A stretch of DNA of 54,876 bases from Oscillospiraceae bacterium (GTDB lineage: Bacteria > Bacillota > Clostridia > Oscillospirales > Oscillospiraceae): the NCBI GenBank assembly GCA_902761055.1, contig CACWIS010000009.1, positions 1 to 54,876 of the forward strand. The letters run 5' to 3'. The notes under the pieces are model-generated. The model was given only the letters and a program-made list of their open reading frames with translations, did no database searches and was not told the origin of the DNA. Made by a program: the position numbers and the translations under genes. Below are positions 16,955-24,718 of the stretch, in pieces. Every line of letters starts with the position of its first letter. Positions within the stretch are counted from its first letter, which is position 1.

Positions 16955-17917
16955 TCACTCGAACAGGTTGGAGATCGAGACCTCTTCATAGATGCGGCGG
17001 ATCGCCTCGGCGAAGACCGGCGCGGTGGAGAGGTAGCGGATCCTGTCGCACTGGGGCTTGTCGGCCGGATAGGGGATCGTGTTGAGGAAGAGCAGCTCCT
17101 TGATGCAGCTGTCCGCGATGCGGTCGATCGCGGGACCGGAGAGCACGCCGTGCGTGGCGCAGGCGTAGACCTCCTTCGCGCCGCCGATCTCCGAGATCGC
17201 CTTCGCCGCGCCGACGAGGGAGCCGGCGGTGTCGACGATGTCGTCGAGCAGGATGCAGGTCTTGCCCTCGACGTTGCCGATGATGTTCATGACCTCGGAC
17301 TGGTTGGCCTTCTCGCGGCGCTTGTCCACGATGGCCATGTTCACGCCCAGCTTCATCGAGAAGGCGCGGGCGCGGGCGGTGCTGCCGACGTCGGGCGAGA
17401 CGACCATGACGTCCTCGTTGCCCTTGCCGAACTGCTTGATGTAATGCTTGGCAAAGAGATGCGCGCCCATGAGGTTGTCCACGGGGATGTCGAAGAAGCC
17501 CTGGATCTGGGCGGCGTGGAGATCCATCGTCAGGACGCGGTCCGCCCCGGCGGCGGTGATGAGGTTGGCGACCAGCTTGGCCGAGATCGGGTCGCGGCTC
17601 TTGGCCTTGCGGTCCTGCCGGGCGTAGCCGAAATAGGGGATGACGGCCGTGATGCGGCCCGCGGAGGCGCGGCGCATCGCATCGGTCATGACCAGCAGCT
17701 CCATGAGGTGGTCGTTGACCGGGTTGCAGGTGGACTGGACGATGAACACGTCTTTGCCGCGTACCGCCTCTCCCACGGAAATGGAGCACTCGCCGTCGGC
17801 GAACTGGGAAACCGTAGCTTCACCGAGTTTGGTGTAAAGCTGGCTGCAGATCTCCTCGGCGAGCTCGGGATTGGAGTTGCCGCAGAAGACCTTGATTTCT
17901 TTGCCGTGTGCGATCAT
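16955..17917 (-). CDS. prs: Ribose-phosphate pyrophosphokinase
   Basis: Converts ribose 5-phosphate and ATP to PRPP. At 320 residues it shows the family blocks FADGE-SI, YFGYARQDRK, the flexible-loop DLHAAQIQGFFDIP, and the PRPP-binding signature CILLDDIVDTAGSL. It is first in the run with pth and glgCDP-psuK. GGAGAAAC lies before the ATG. No clear -35/-10 pair is visible in the 190 bp shared with divergent prfB on this strand. Confidence 0.97.
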   Translation of the reverse strand: MIAHGKEIKVFCGNSNPELAEEICSQLYTKLGEATVSQFADGECSISVGEAVRGKDVFIVQSTCNPVNDHLMELLVMTDAMRRASAGRITAVIPYFGYARQDRKAKSRDPISAKLVANLITAAGADRVLTMDLHAAQIQGFFDIPVDNLMGAHLFAKHYIKQFGKGNEDVMVVSPDVGSTARARAFSMKLGVNMAIVDKRREKANQSEVMNIIGNVEGKTCILLDDIVDTAGSLVGAAKAISEIGGAKEVYACATHGVLSGPAIDRIADSCIKELLFLNTIPYPADKPQCDRIRYLSTAPVFAEAIRRIYEEVSISNLFE

Positions 17918-18043
17918 GTTGTTTCTCCTTTTATTTCATCGGCCATGAGGCCGCAACGATACAGTATAAGTGTAACATACTTTTCCGGTCTTGGAAAGAG
18001 AAAAGGCGGAAAGTCCCGGGAAAAAAGCAGATAAAAAAAGCAA

Positions 18044-18072
18044 TTTACAAGCGAGCGGATTTTGTATATAAT
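18044..18072 (+). promoter_or_regulatory. Sigma-A promoter of prfB
   Basis: TTTACA (18044-18049), 17-bp spacer, TATAAT (18067-18072). It lies ~38 bp before the prfB ATG. Confidence 0.85.
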
Positions 18073-18109
18073 ATTAAAGTTAGTGCTGAAAGAAAAGGTT
18101 GATACTGCC

Positions 18110-19216
18110 ATGCTGGAATTTGAAGAATACAAAAGCAAGCTCAACGCCGCCAGGCCAACGCTCGAGGTGCTGCGCGGCGCGCTCCGGCTCGAGGCCGCCG
18201 CGAAGGAGATCGAGGAGCTCGAGGCGATGAGCGCGCGCGACGGCTTCTGGAACGACGTGGAGAAGTCCCAGAAGGTGCAGAAGCGCCTCAAGACGCTCAA
18301 GGGCAAGGTCGAGAGCTACGAAAAGCTCTGCGCGTCGTGGGACGATATGTACACGCTCTGCGAGATGGCCATCGAGGAGAACGACGCGTCCATGCTCGAG
18401 GAGCTGCAGAGCGAGTTCGCCGCCTTCTCCGAAAAGGCGGAGGCGATGCGCCTGTCCACGCTGCTGACCGGCGAGTACGACGCGAACAACGCGATCCTCA
18501 CCTTCCACGCCGGCGCCGGCGGCACCGAGGCGCAGGACTGGGCCTCGATGCTCTACCGCATGTACAACATGTGGGCCGAGCGGCACGGCTACAAGGTCAA
18601 GCTGCTGGACTATCTCGACGGCGACGAGGCCGGCATCAAGAGCGCCACGATCATGATCGAGGGCGAGAACGCCTACGGCTTCCTCAAGAGCGAGCACGGC
18701 GTGCACCGTCTCGTGCGCGTCTCCCCCTTCGACGCGGCCGGACGGCGGCACACCTCCTTCGCCGCGGTCGAGGTCATGCCCGAGATCGCCGATGCCGGCG
18801 AGATCGAGCTGCGCGACGAGGACATCAAGATGGACGTGTTCCGCTCCTCCGGCGCCGGCGGGCAGAAGGTCAACAAGACCTCCTCGGCCGTGCGTCTGAC
18901 GCACATCCCCACGGGCATCGTCGTCTCCAGCCAGGTCGAGCGCAGCCATTTCCAGAACCTCGAGAACTGCAAGAACATGCTGCGCGCGCGCCTCGCCGAG
19001 ATCAAGGAGCGCGAGCATCTCGAAAAGATCAGCGACATCAAGGGCGTGCAGATGAAGATCGAATGGGGCAGCCAGATCCGCTCCTACGTCTTCATGCCCT
19101 ACCAGCTGGTCAAGGACCTGCGCACCGAGTACGAGACCGGCAACATCCAGAACGTCATGGACGGCGATCTCGACGGCTTCATCAACGCCTACCTGTCGAT
19201 GAAGGCGCAGAGCTGA
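18110..19216 (+). CDS. prfB: Peptide chain release factor 2, no programmed frameshift
   Basis: RF2 releases peptides at UGA and UAA. The 368-residue protein has the SPF codon-recognition tripeptide (VRVSPFDAAG) and the catalytic GGQ loop (SGAGGQKVNKTSSAV). It reads in a single frame from the ATG at 18110. At the point where most prfB genes have a CTTTGAC shift site after the RG-L block, this gene has CTC CGG C, and no internal SD precedes it. So the autoregulatory +1 frameshift is absent. The ATG is downstream of a strong promoter; earlier in-frame codons fall on its -10. Confidence 0.95.
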   Translation: MLEFEEYKSKLNAARPTLEVLRGALRLEAAAKEIEELEAMSARDGFWNDVEKSQKVQKRLKTLKGKVESYEKLCASWDDMYTLCEMAIEENDASMLEELQSEFAAFSEKAEAMRLSTLLTGEYDANNAILTFHAGAGGTEAQDWASMLYRMYNMWAERHGYKVKLLDYLDGDEAGIKSATIMIEGENAYGFLKSEHGVHRLVRVSPFDAAGRRHTSFAAVEVMPEIADAGEIELRDEDIKMDVFRSSGAGGQKVNKTSSAVRLTHIPTGIVVSSQVERSHFQNLENCKNMLRARLAEIKEREHLEKISDIKGVQMKIEWGSQIRSYVFMPYQLVKDLRTEYETGNIQNVMDGDLDGFINAYLSMKAQS

Positions 19217-19236
19217 CCGACACAGATCCGACAGAC

Positions 19237-19266
19237 AAAACGGGGGCGCTCCTGCGCCCCCGTTTT
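19237..19266. terminator. Bidirectional terminator after prfB
   Basis: AAAACGGGGGCG / CGCCCCCGTTTT, a 12-bp perfect stem with a CTCCTG loop. T-runs are present on both strands, so it also serves the microprotein gene on the - strand, whose stop codon touches it. Confidence 0.92.
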
Positions 19267-19327
19267 ATCGGCTGCTGACGTAGCTCTCGCAGTCCTCGAA
19301 GATGAAGTCGTCGACGTCTTTTTCCAT
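19265..19327 (-). CDS. 20-residue acidic microprotein (unknown)
   Basis: The - strand has a perfect SD (AAAGGAGG, 19343-19336) 8 bp before an ATG at 19327. It opens a 20-codon frame, MEKDVDDFIFEDCESYVSSR, ending in TAA at the prfB terminator. Nearly every codon ends in C or G, like the genes around it, which argues for real coding. Seven of 20 residues are acidic and there is one Cys. No transmembrane helix is possible. I recognise no family. A CATAGAAT box at about 19360 resembles a sporulation -10 but lacks a good -35. Confidence 0.6.
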   Translation of the reverse strand: MEKDVDDFIFEDCESYVSSR

Positions 19328-19407
19328 TTTCCGACCCTCCTTTGAGCCTACCCTCATTCTATGCGCCGCCGCGCGGGCGTATTCCTCCGCTTTTTTCCGC
19401 TTTTCTC

Positions 19408-19436
19408 TTGAAGAACGCGGCGCTTTGCGTTATAAT
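19408..19436 (+). promoter_or_regulatory. Sigma-A promoter of the PrsA-like gene
   Basis: TTGAAG (19408-19413), 17-bp spacer, TATAAT (19431-19436), ~75 bp before the start codon. Confidence 0.85.
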
Positions 19437-19511
19437 GTTTCAGCTTGTTTCCCGCGGGACCCGCTCCCGCCGGAGGAGCGACGTATCAAACGGAAAAAAG
19501 GATGAATACCT

Positions 19512-21065
19512 ATGAGCGCATCGACTGAAAGAAAAAACCGTCAGGCCGCACGCGAGGCTGGCACCGATAAGAAGACCATCGCCCGGCAGGAGGCCGAGAA
19601 GAAGGCCGCGAAGAGCAAGCGCCGCTGGACGATCGGCTCGATCCTCGTCGCGGTGCTGCTGGTCGTGATCCTGATGCTCAACAGCGGCCTGCTCTATACG
19701 CACACGACCGCCGCCGTCGTCGGCAGCCGCAGCTATTCCCCCGCGGAGCTGAGCTACTACTACGTCAACCAGTACTCCAGCTTCCTCAGCCAGTACGGCT
19801 CCTACGCCTCGTTCTTCGGGCTCGACACCTCCAAGGGCATCGCCGGTCTGGCCGATCAGGAATGCCCCATGGCGGGCGAGGGGCAGAGCTGGCGCGACTA
19901 CTTCCTGGATCAGGCGCTCGCCTCCATGCGGCAGGTCACCGCGCTGAACGAGTACGCGAAGGCCAACGGCGTCGCCCTTGACGAGAGCGATCTCGCCGAG
20001 ATCGACGACAACCTCGCGCTCGCGCTCGAATCCGCCAAGGCCAACGGCTTTTCCAATCTCAACCGCTTCTTCGCCGCCCAGTACGGCACCGGCGTGAACG
20101 AGAAGACGGTCCGCTCGCTGCTCTGCGACAGCGCGCTCGCCTCCAAGGCGCTCGCGCAGTATCAGGATTCGCTGAGCTTCAGCGAGGAGCAGCGCGAGAC
20201 GTACTACAGCTCGCTCGAGGGCAGCAGCGACTTCTTCGACTACGGCTACTGCTACGTCGCCGCCGAGACCGTCCCCGCCGAGGGCGAGGAGCAGGACGCG
20301 CCCAACGAGCAGACCCTGCTCGAGGCGAGGATGACCGCCGAGGCCATCGAGATGGCGTACAAGGACGGCTATGACATCGAAGATCCCGCCGAGCGTCTGG
20401 GCGCCGCGGTCGAGGCCGAGTTCGAAACCGCCTCCCCCACCCTTCTCACGCGCGCCTCCGGCAGCAATCTGGGCGACCTGCGCGAGTGGCTGTGCGACAG
20501 CACCCGCCAGCCCGGCGACGTCTCCGTGATCGCATCCGGGGACGGGCTCGGCTACTACGTGGCCGTGTTCATCGCCCGCGACGACAACCACTATCCCACC
20601 GTCTCCGTGCGCCACATCCTCATCAAGGCCGAGGCCGGCGAGGACGGGACATACTCCGACGAGGCCAAGCAGGCCGCGCTGGACAGAATCAACGAGATCA
20701 AGGCCGAGTTCGACAGCGGCGACAAGAGCGAGGAGAGCTTTGCCGCGCTGGCGGAGAAATACTCCGAGGACGGCGGCTCGAACACCAACGGCGGCCTGTA
20801 TGAGAACATCTACAAGGGCGAGATGGTCCAGGAGTTCAACGACTTCTGCTTTGCGCCCCACCAGAAGGGCGACGTCGCCGTCGTTTACGGCGAGAGCAGC
20901 GGCTACGCCGGCTATCATCTGGTCTACTTCGTCGGCGAAGGCGAGCTGTACAGCAACGTGATCGCCGACAGCGCGCTTGCCAGCGAAGCCGTCAGCGAGC
21001 TCATCACCGAGCAGAGCGGCACGGTCGAGCCCGCGCTGCGCCGCTGGGCGAAGCTCGTCAAATAA
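19512..21065 (+). CDS. PrsA-like peptidylprolyl isomerase, membrane anchored
   Basis: A 517-residue secretion foldase. A Lys/Arg-rich cytoplasmic start (~residues 1-38) precedes one transmembrane helix (~40-60), with no lipobox, so this is a signal-anchor form and not a lipoprotein like Bacillus PrsA. A long SurA/PrsA N-domain follows. The parvulin PPIase domain begins at VRHILIKAE and continues through FAALAEKYSEDGGSNTNGG and FNDFCF. It would fold exported proteins at the outer face of the membrane. It has its own promoter and terminator. Confidence 0.88.
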   Translation: MSASTERKNRQAAREAGTDKKTIARQEAEKKAAKSKRRWTIGSILVAVLLVVILMLNSGLLYTHTTAAVVGSRSYSPAELSYYYVNQYSSFLSQYGSYASFFGLDTSKGIAGLADQECPMAGEGQSWRDYFLDQALASMRQVTALNEYAKANGVALDESDLAEIDDNLALALESAKANGFSNLNRFFAAQYGTGVNEKTVRSLLCDSALASKALAQYQDSLSFSEEQRETYYSSLEGSSDFFDYGYCYVAAETVPAEGEEQDAPNEQTLLEARMTAEAIEMAYKDGYDIEDPAERLGAAVEAEFETASPTLLTRASGSNLGDLREWLCDSTRQPGDVSVIASGDGLGYYVAVFIARDDNHYPTVSVRHILIKAEAGEDGTYSDEAKQAALDRINEIKAEFDSGDKSEESFAALAEKYSEDGGSNTNGGLYENIYKGEMVQEFNDFCFAPHQKGDVAVVYGESSGYAGYHLVYFVGEGELYSNVIADSALASEAVSELITEQSGTVEPALRRWAKLVK

Positions 21066-21070
21066 AACCC

Positions 21071-21099
21071 GCGCCGCCTCTCCCCCGAGGCGGCGCGTT
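21071..21099 (+). terminator. Terminator after the PrsA-like gene
   Basis: GCGCCGCCTC / GAGGCGGCGC, a 10-bp stem with a short C-rich loop, followed by GTTT. The T-run is weak, so read-through into the CPBP gene is possible. Confidence 0.65.
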
Positions 21100-21120
21100 T
21101 CATTCGCAAGGAGGTTCATC

Positions 21121-22032
21121 ATGGACGAAGAAAACAAGTTCCCGCAGGAGCCGGCCCCCGAGGCCGCGGCGGCGCCGAAAAAGCCGCGCAGACCGGTCCG
21201 CCACATGATCTGGGCGGTCTGCCTGATCTCGCTGGGCCTGATGCTGCTCGGCCAGATCCTGGGCGATGTGCTCATGAATCTGCTGGCCGGCGCGCTGGGC
21301 GTCACGGACGGCGCGACGCTGTTCCTGTTCATGTATCTGAGCTTCATCGGCATCGACCTGCTCGTGCTGCTCTATTGCCTGCTGTGCGAAAAACCGATTC
21401 TGCGCAGCTTCGGCCGCCGCGCGGAGCCCTTCGGAAGCGGCAACACCTGGCGGCTCTTCGGCCTCGGGCTGCTGGCCGGATTTGCGATGAACGCGCTTTG
21501 CATCCTCGCGGCGTGGCTGCACGGGGATATCGAGCTCTCCGTCGGACGCTTCAACGCGCCGTATCTGCTCGCCGCGCTCGTGTGCGTGTGCGTCCAATCC
21601 GGCGCGGAGGAGCTGCTGACCCGCGGCTATATGCTCGGCGCGCTGCGCGACCGCTATCCGCTCTGGCTCGCCGTCGCGGTCAATTCGCTGTTCTTCGGCA
21701 CGCTGCACCTGTTCAACAACGGCATCACGGTGCTGTCCTTCGTCAACATCGTGGCCTTCGGCCTGGCGCTGAGCTTCGTGATGGTCCGGCTCGAGAGCCT
21801 GTGGTTCTGCATCGCGGTGCATACGGCCTGGAACTTCTCACAGAGCATTTTCTTCGGGCTGCCGAACTCCGGCATCGTGTCCGAGGGCTCGTTCCTGCAT
21901 CTCGAGGCCGCGCGGGACAGCGCCGTCTACAGCGCCCTCTTCGGCGTGGAGGGCGCGATCACGACCACGCTGGTGCTGCTCGTTCTCGTGCTGTGCGTGC
22001 TGCTCTGCAAGCGCAGGAAGCAGGCCGTCTGA
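21121..22032 (+). CDS. CPBP family intramembrane glutamic endopeptidase
   Basis: A 303-residue membrane protein of the CAAX-protease/bacteriocin-processing family with about eight hydrophobic segments. The three family motifs are intact: AEELLTRG (EE---R), FGTLHLFN and VHTAWNF. The substrate is unknown. A proline/alanine-rich cytoplasmic start precedes the first helix. AAGGAGG sits 6 bp before the ATG. The gene follows the PrsA-like foldase closely and may be co-transcribed through its weak terminator. Confidence 0.87.
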   Translation: MDEENKFPQEPAPEAAAAPKKPRRPVRHMIWAVCLISLGLMLLGQILGDVLMNLLAGALGVTDGATLFLFMYLSFIGIDLLVLLYCLLCEKPILRSFGRRAEPFGSGNTWRLFGLGLLAGFAMNALCILAAWLHGDIELSVGRFNAPYLLAALVCVCVQSGAEELLTRGYMLGALRDRYPLWLAVAVNSLFFGTLHLFNNGITVLSFVNIVAFGLALSFVMVRLESLWFCIAVHTAWNFSQSIFFGLPNSGIVSEGSFLHLEAARDSAVYSALFGVEGAITTTLVLLVLVLCVLLCKRRKQAV

Positions 22033-22180
22033 CCGCCTCCGCTCCGGGCCGTTCCCTTTTCCCGGAAAATCCGCGCCGCCGCGGGAACATTTCCGCGGCG
22101 CCGCCGTCATAGTGAGCGTGAGACGAAAAACACCCCGCCGCGCCCCCCGGGATGCGGCGCCGCCAACAGGAGGAAAAACC

Positions 22181-23233
22181 ATGAAGAATCTCAAGAAGCT
22201 CTGCGCGCTTTGCCTGGCCGTTCTGATGCTCTTCTCCCTCGCGGCCTGCGGCAGCAGCGCCGCGAAGTCCGACAGCTACCGTCCCCAGAGCGCTCCCGCC
22301 TACGGTGCCAGCTACGCCGTCGAGGAGCCCGCCGAATACTACGCCGCCGACTACGATATGGCAGCGGCGGAAAGCGAAGGGCTCGGCGGCGTCTCGCTCA
22401 GCACCGCGGCCGCGTCCAACGGCGCGGAGCAGGCGAACGAAGCGCCCTCCGCGGGCGACATCGCCGTGGAAAAGATCATCTACTCGGCCAACGCCACCAT
22501 TGAAACCACCGATTTCGACGGTTCCCTGGAAAAGCTCGAGGCGCTGATCGCCGCTCACGGCGGCTTTGTGGAGTCCAGCAGCGTCAGCGGAAACAATTAT
22601 TACTCCAGCTCCCACGGCTACGCCTCGAATCGCAGCGCGGATTACCGCATCCGCATCCCCAGCCGTGATTTCGGCACCGTGATGAGCTCCCTCTCCACAC
22701 TGGGCAACGTGCCCTACAGCAACACCTACACCGAGAACATCACCAGCCAGTACTATGACGTGCAGGCGCGCCTCAACGCCTACCGCACCCAGGAGCAGAG
22801 CCTGCTCGACATGATGGCGAAGGCCGACAAGGTCTCCGATCTGCTGGAGATCCAGGAGCAGCTCTCCGAGGTGCGCTACCACATCGAGAGCCTGCAGTCC
22901 ACGCTGACGAACTGGGACCGCCAGGTCAGCTACAGCACGATCTCCCTGACGCTCGAGGAGGTCCGCGAGTATACGCCCGAGGCCAAGCTCTCCTTCGGTC
23001 AGCAGCTTTCTCTGGCGCTCTCGCGCGGTCTCAAGAGCATCGGCGAGTTCTTCCGTGATCTGCTGCTCTGGCTGCTCGAGGCCCTGCCCGCGCTGATCCT
23101 GCTGGCCGTCGTGGTCGCGCTCGTCGTGCTGCTCGTCCGCCGCATCCGCCGCAAGCGCGCCGCGAAGCGGGCGGCAAAGGCCGCCGCGCAGGCGCCCGCC
23201 GTTCCCGCGGGTCCCGCCGGGCCGGAGAAGTAA
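22181..23233 (+). CDS. DUF4349 domain lipoprotein
   Basis: A 350-residue lipoprotein with signal and lipobox LAAC at residues ~20-23. A Ser/Ala/Tyr-rich linker is followed by the DUF4349 domain, recognisable by IETTDFDGSLEKLEALIAAH, DYRIRIPSRDF, an extended coiled coil (DLLEIQEQLSEVRYHIESLQS) and STISLTLEEV. A C-terminal transmembrane helix (~305-325) and a Lys/Arg/Ala tail follow. The layout is typical of the family, whose function is unknown. CAGGAGG is 6-8 bp before the ATG; the upstream in-frame GTG lacks an SD. Confidence 0.85.
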   Translation: MKNLKKLCALCLAVLMLFSLAACGSSAAKSDSYRPQSAPAYGASYAVEEPAEYYAADYDMAAAESEGLGGVSLSTAAASNGAEQANEAPSAGDIAVEKIIYSANATIETTDFDGSLEKLEALIAAHGGFVESSSVSGNNYYSSSHGYASNRSADYRIRIPSRDFGTVMSSLSTLGNVPYSNTYTENITSQYYDVQARLNAYRTQEQSLLDMMAKADKVSDLLEIQEQLSEVRYHIESLQSTLTNWDRQVSYSTISLTLEEVREYTPEAKLSFGQQLSLALSRGLKSIGEFFRDLLLWLLEALPALILLAVVVALVVLLVRRIRRKRAAKRAAKAAAQAPAVPAGPAGPEK

Positions 23234-23244
23234 GCCCTCCGGCG

Positions 23245-23273
23245 TTGCACTTTGCCCCGCGGCATGGTATAGT
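23245..23273 (+). promoter_or_regulatory. Sigma-A promoter of the 23.3 kb gene
   Basis: TTGCAC (23245-23250), 17-bp spacer, TATAGT (23268-23273), 30 bp before the ATG. Confidence 0.75.
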
Positions 23274-23302
23274 TGGGGAAAGAACCGATTGGAGGGAACG
23301 CC

Positions 23303-23896
23303 ATGAAATCCTGGAAAGTGATCGTGCCGCTCGGCGCGCTGGCCGCCGCCGGCGCCGCCGCGCTGCTGCTGAAGAAAAAACCTGCCTCCCCCGCCGCGCC
23401 AAAAAGCGCGGCGAAGAAGGACGCGCCGCGCGAGACGCAGAGCAAGACGGGCGAATACAGCTTCGTCTCCGGCTTCAAGGACGCCCGGACCGTGGAAGTG
23501 AAGCTCGAGTACGACGCGCTGCGCTTCGGCTTCGACGTGATCGGCGAAGATTTCCTCTGCTATTCCAGCGACTCCCACGTCGCCGTGATCTCCGGCGAGG
23601 ACTTCTCGATCCAGATGGAGTACGCCTCCTTCTACAAGGGCGAGGATTTTGCGCTCATCGCCGAGACGGCGCAGAAGAAGTACGGCGGCTACGCCCCCGC
23701 CGCCTTCGGCTCGCTCGAGGGCTTCCGCTACCGCGAAGGCGACAGCGTCTGCTTCTGCCTGCCGGTGGACGAGTACAGCTATCTGCTGCTGACGCTCCTC
23801 AAGGCCGAGGGCAGCAAGCTGACGCTCGAGGAGATCGCCGGCGGCGAGGAGCTGCGCAAGCTGCTCGACACGCTCAAGATCGGCTTCAAGGAATAG
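23303..23896 (+). CDS. Membrane-anchored protein of unknown function
   Basis: I recognise no family. The 197-residue product has a short N-terminal transmembrane helix (~residues 5-22), a Lys/Pro/Ala-rich linker to ~50, and then a mixed alpha/beta domain rich in aromatic and acidic residues, probably outside the cell. GGAGGG is 7 bp before the ATG at 23303; it has its own promoter and is followed by a strong terminator, so it is a single-gene unit. Confidence 0.75.
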   Translation: MKSWKVIVPLGALAAAGAAALLLKKKPASPAAPKSAAKKDAPRETQSKTGEYSFVSGFKDARTVEVKLEYDALRFGFDVIGEDFLCYSSDSHVAVISGEDFSIQMEYASFYKGEDFALIAETAQKKYGGYAPAAFGSLEGFRYREGDSVCFCLPVDEYSYLLLTLLKAEGSKLTLEEIAGGEELRKLLDTLKIGFKE

Positions 23897-23905
23897 GCCG
23901 AGAAC

Positions 23906-23947
23906 AAAAAAACGTCCGCTTTCCAAAAGGAAAGCGGACGTTTTTTT
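23906..23947. terminator. Bidirectional terminator at 23.9 kb
   Basis: A perfect 19-bp stem AAAAAAACGTCCGCTTTCC / GGAAAGCGGACGTTTTTTT with an AAAA loop. It serves the + gene before it and the convergent prsW gene. Confidence 0.95.
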
Positions 23948-23956
23948 CGTCCCGCA

Positions 23957-24703
23957 TCAGCCGTCCCAGATGAAGCGATCCCTGGCCGACAGCCGTTTCA
24001 CCAGCCAGAAGGCCGAGGCGAACACCGCGGCGACGAAGACCAGGAAGGTCCCCGTCTCGCTGCCGCTCCCGGTGATGGCGATATAGTCGTAGCAGCCGTG
24101 GATGACCGCGGGCAGGAGCACGGCCAGGATGCTCCAGACCGCGCTTCCGGCCGAATCGCCGCGGTTCGCGCTCGCCCGGGCGAAGCTGTAGCACGCGCCC
24201 ATGAACACGCCGAAGCTCGCGTGGCCCGGCACGGCCGTGATCGCGCGCATCAGCGCCGCGCCGAAGCCGTACACCAGCACATAGCCGATGTTCTCCCACA
24301 GCGCGAAGCCCAGCGACACGAAGACCGCATAGACCACGCCGTCGAAGCGGCAGTTGAAATGCGGCGAGCGCCAGGTCCGCCAGCGGAGGATGAGATACTT
24401 CGACAGCTCCTCCGAGAGCCCGACGACAACGAAGAACATCCAGAAGGGATATTTCGGGTTCTCCTCGCCGCCGGGGAGGAAGAACGCCAGCGCGCTCGCC
24501 CCGATCGTCTCGGCCGCGACGGCGATCAGCGTCGAGATCGCGCCGAAGATCACCAGCTGCAGCAGCAGGCCGTCCGGCTCCTTCTCAATGCGGTCCTTGC
24601 GGTAGACGTAGATCAGCAGCACCGCCGCCGGGATGACGGCCGCCGCGATCAGCAGCGCCTTCGGCGAGAGGAAAAGGTAACTGAAAATCAGCGGAATACT
24701 CAT
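23957..24703 (-). CDS. prsW: PrsW family intramembrane metalloprotease
   Basis: A 248-residue membrane protein with about eight hydrophobic segments. The PrsW/CPBP-superfamily catalytic blocks are present: LSEELSKYL (EE--K), ALWENIGYV, PGHASFG and PAVIHGCYDY. In Bacillus, PrsW makes the first cut in the anti-sigma factor RsiW; no sigW/rsiW pair is seen here, so its target is open. It begins 15 bp after the stop of the clostripain-like gene and is probably co-transcribed with it. Confidence 0.87.
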   Translation of the reverse strand: MSIPLIFSYLFLSPKALLIAAAVIPAAVLLIYVYRKDRIEKEPDGLLLQLVIFGAISTLIAVAAETIGASALAFFLPGGEENPKYPFWMFFVVVGLSEELSKYLILRWRTWRSPHFNCRFDGVVYAVFVSLGFALWENIGYVLVYGFGAALMRAITAVPGHASFGVFMGACYSFARASANRGDSAGSAVWSILAVLLPAVIHGCYDYIAITGSGSETGTFLVFVAAVFASAFWLVKRLSARDRFIWDG

Positions 24704-24718
24704 CTCGCGCCCCTCGAT

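Noticed and set aside
18180-18215. Programmed frameshift site in prfB
   Set aside because: The sequence reads CTCCGGC with no stop; the single frame encodes a full-length RF2.
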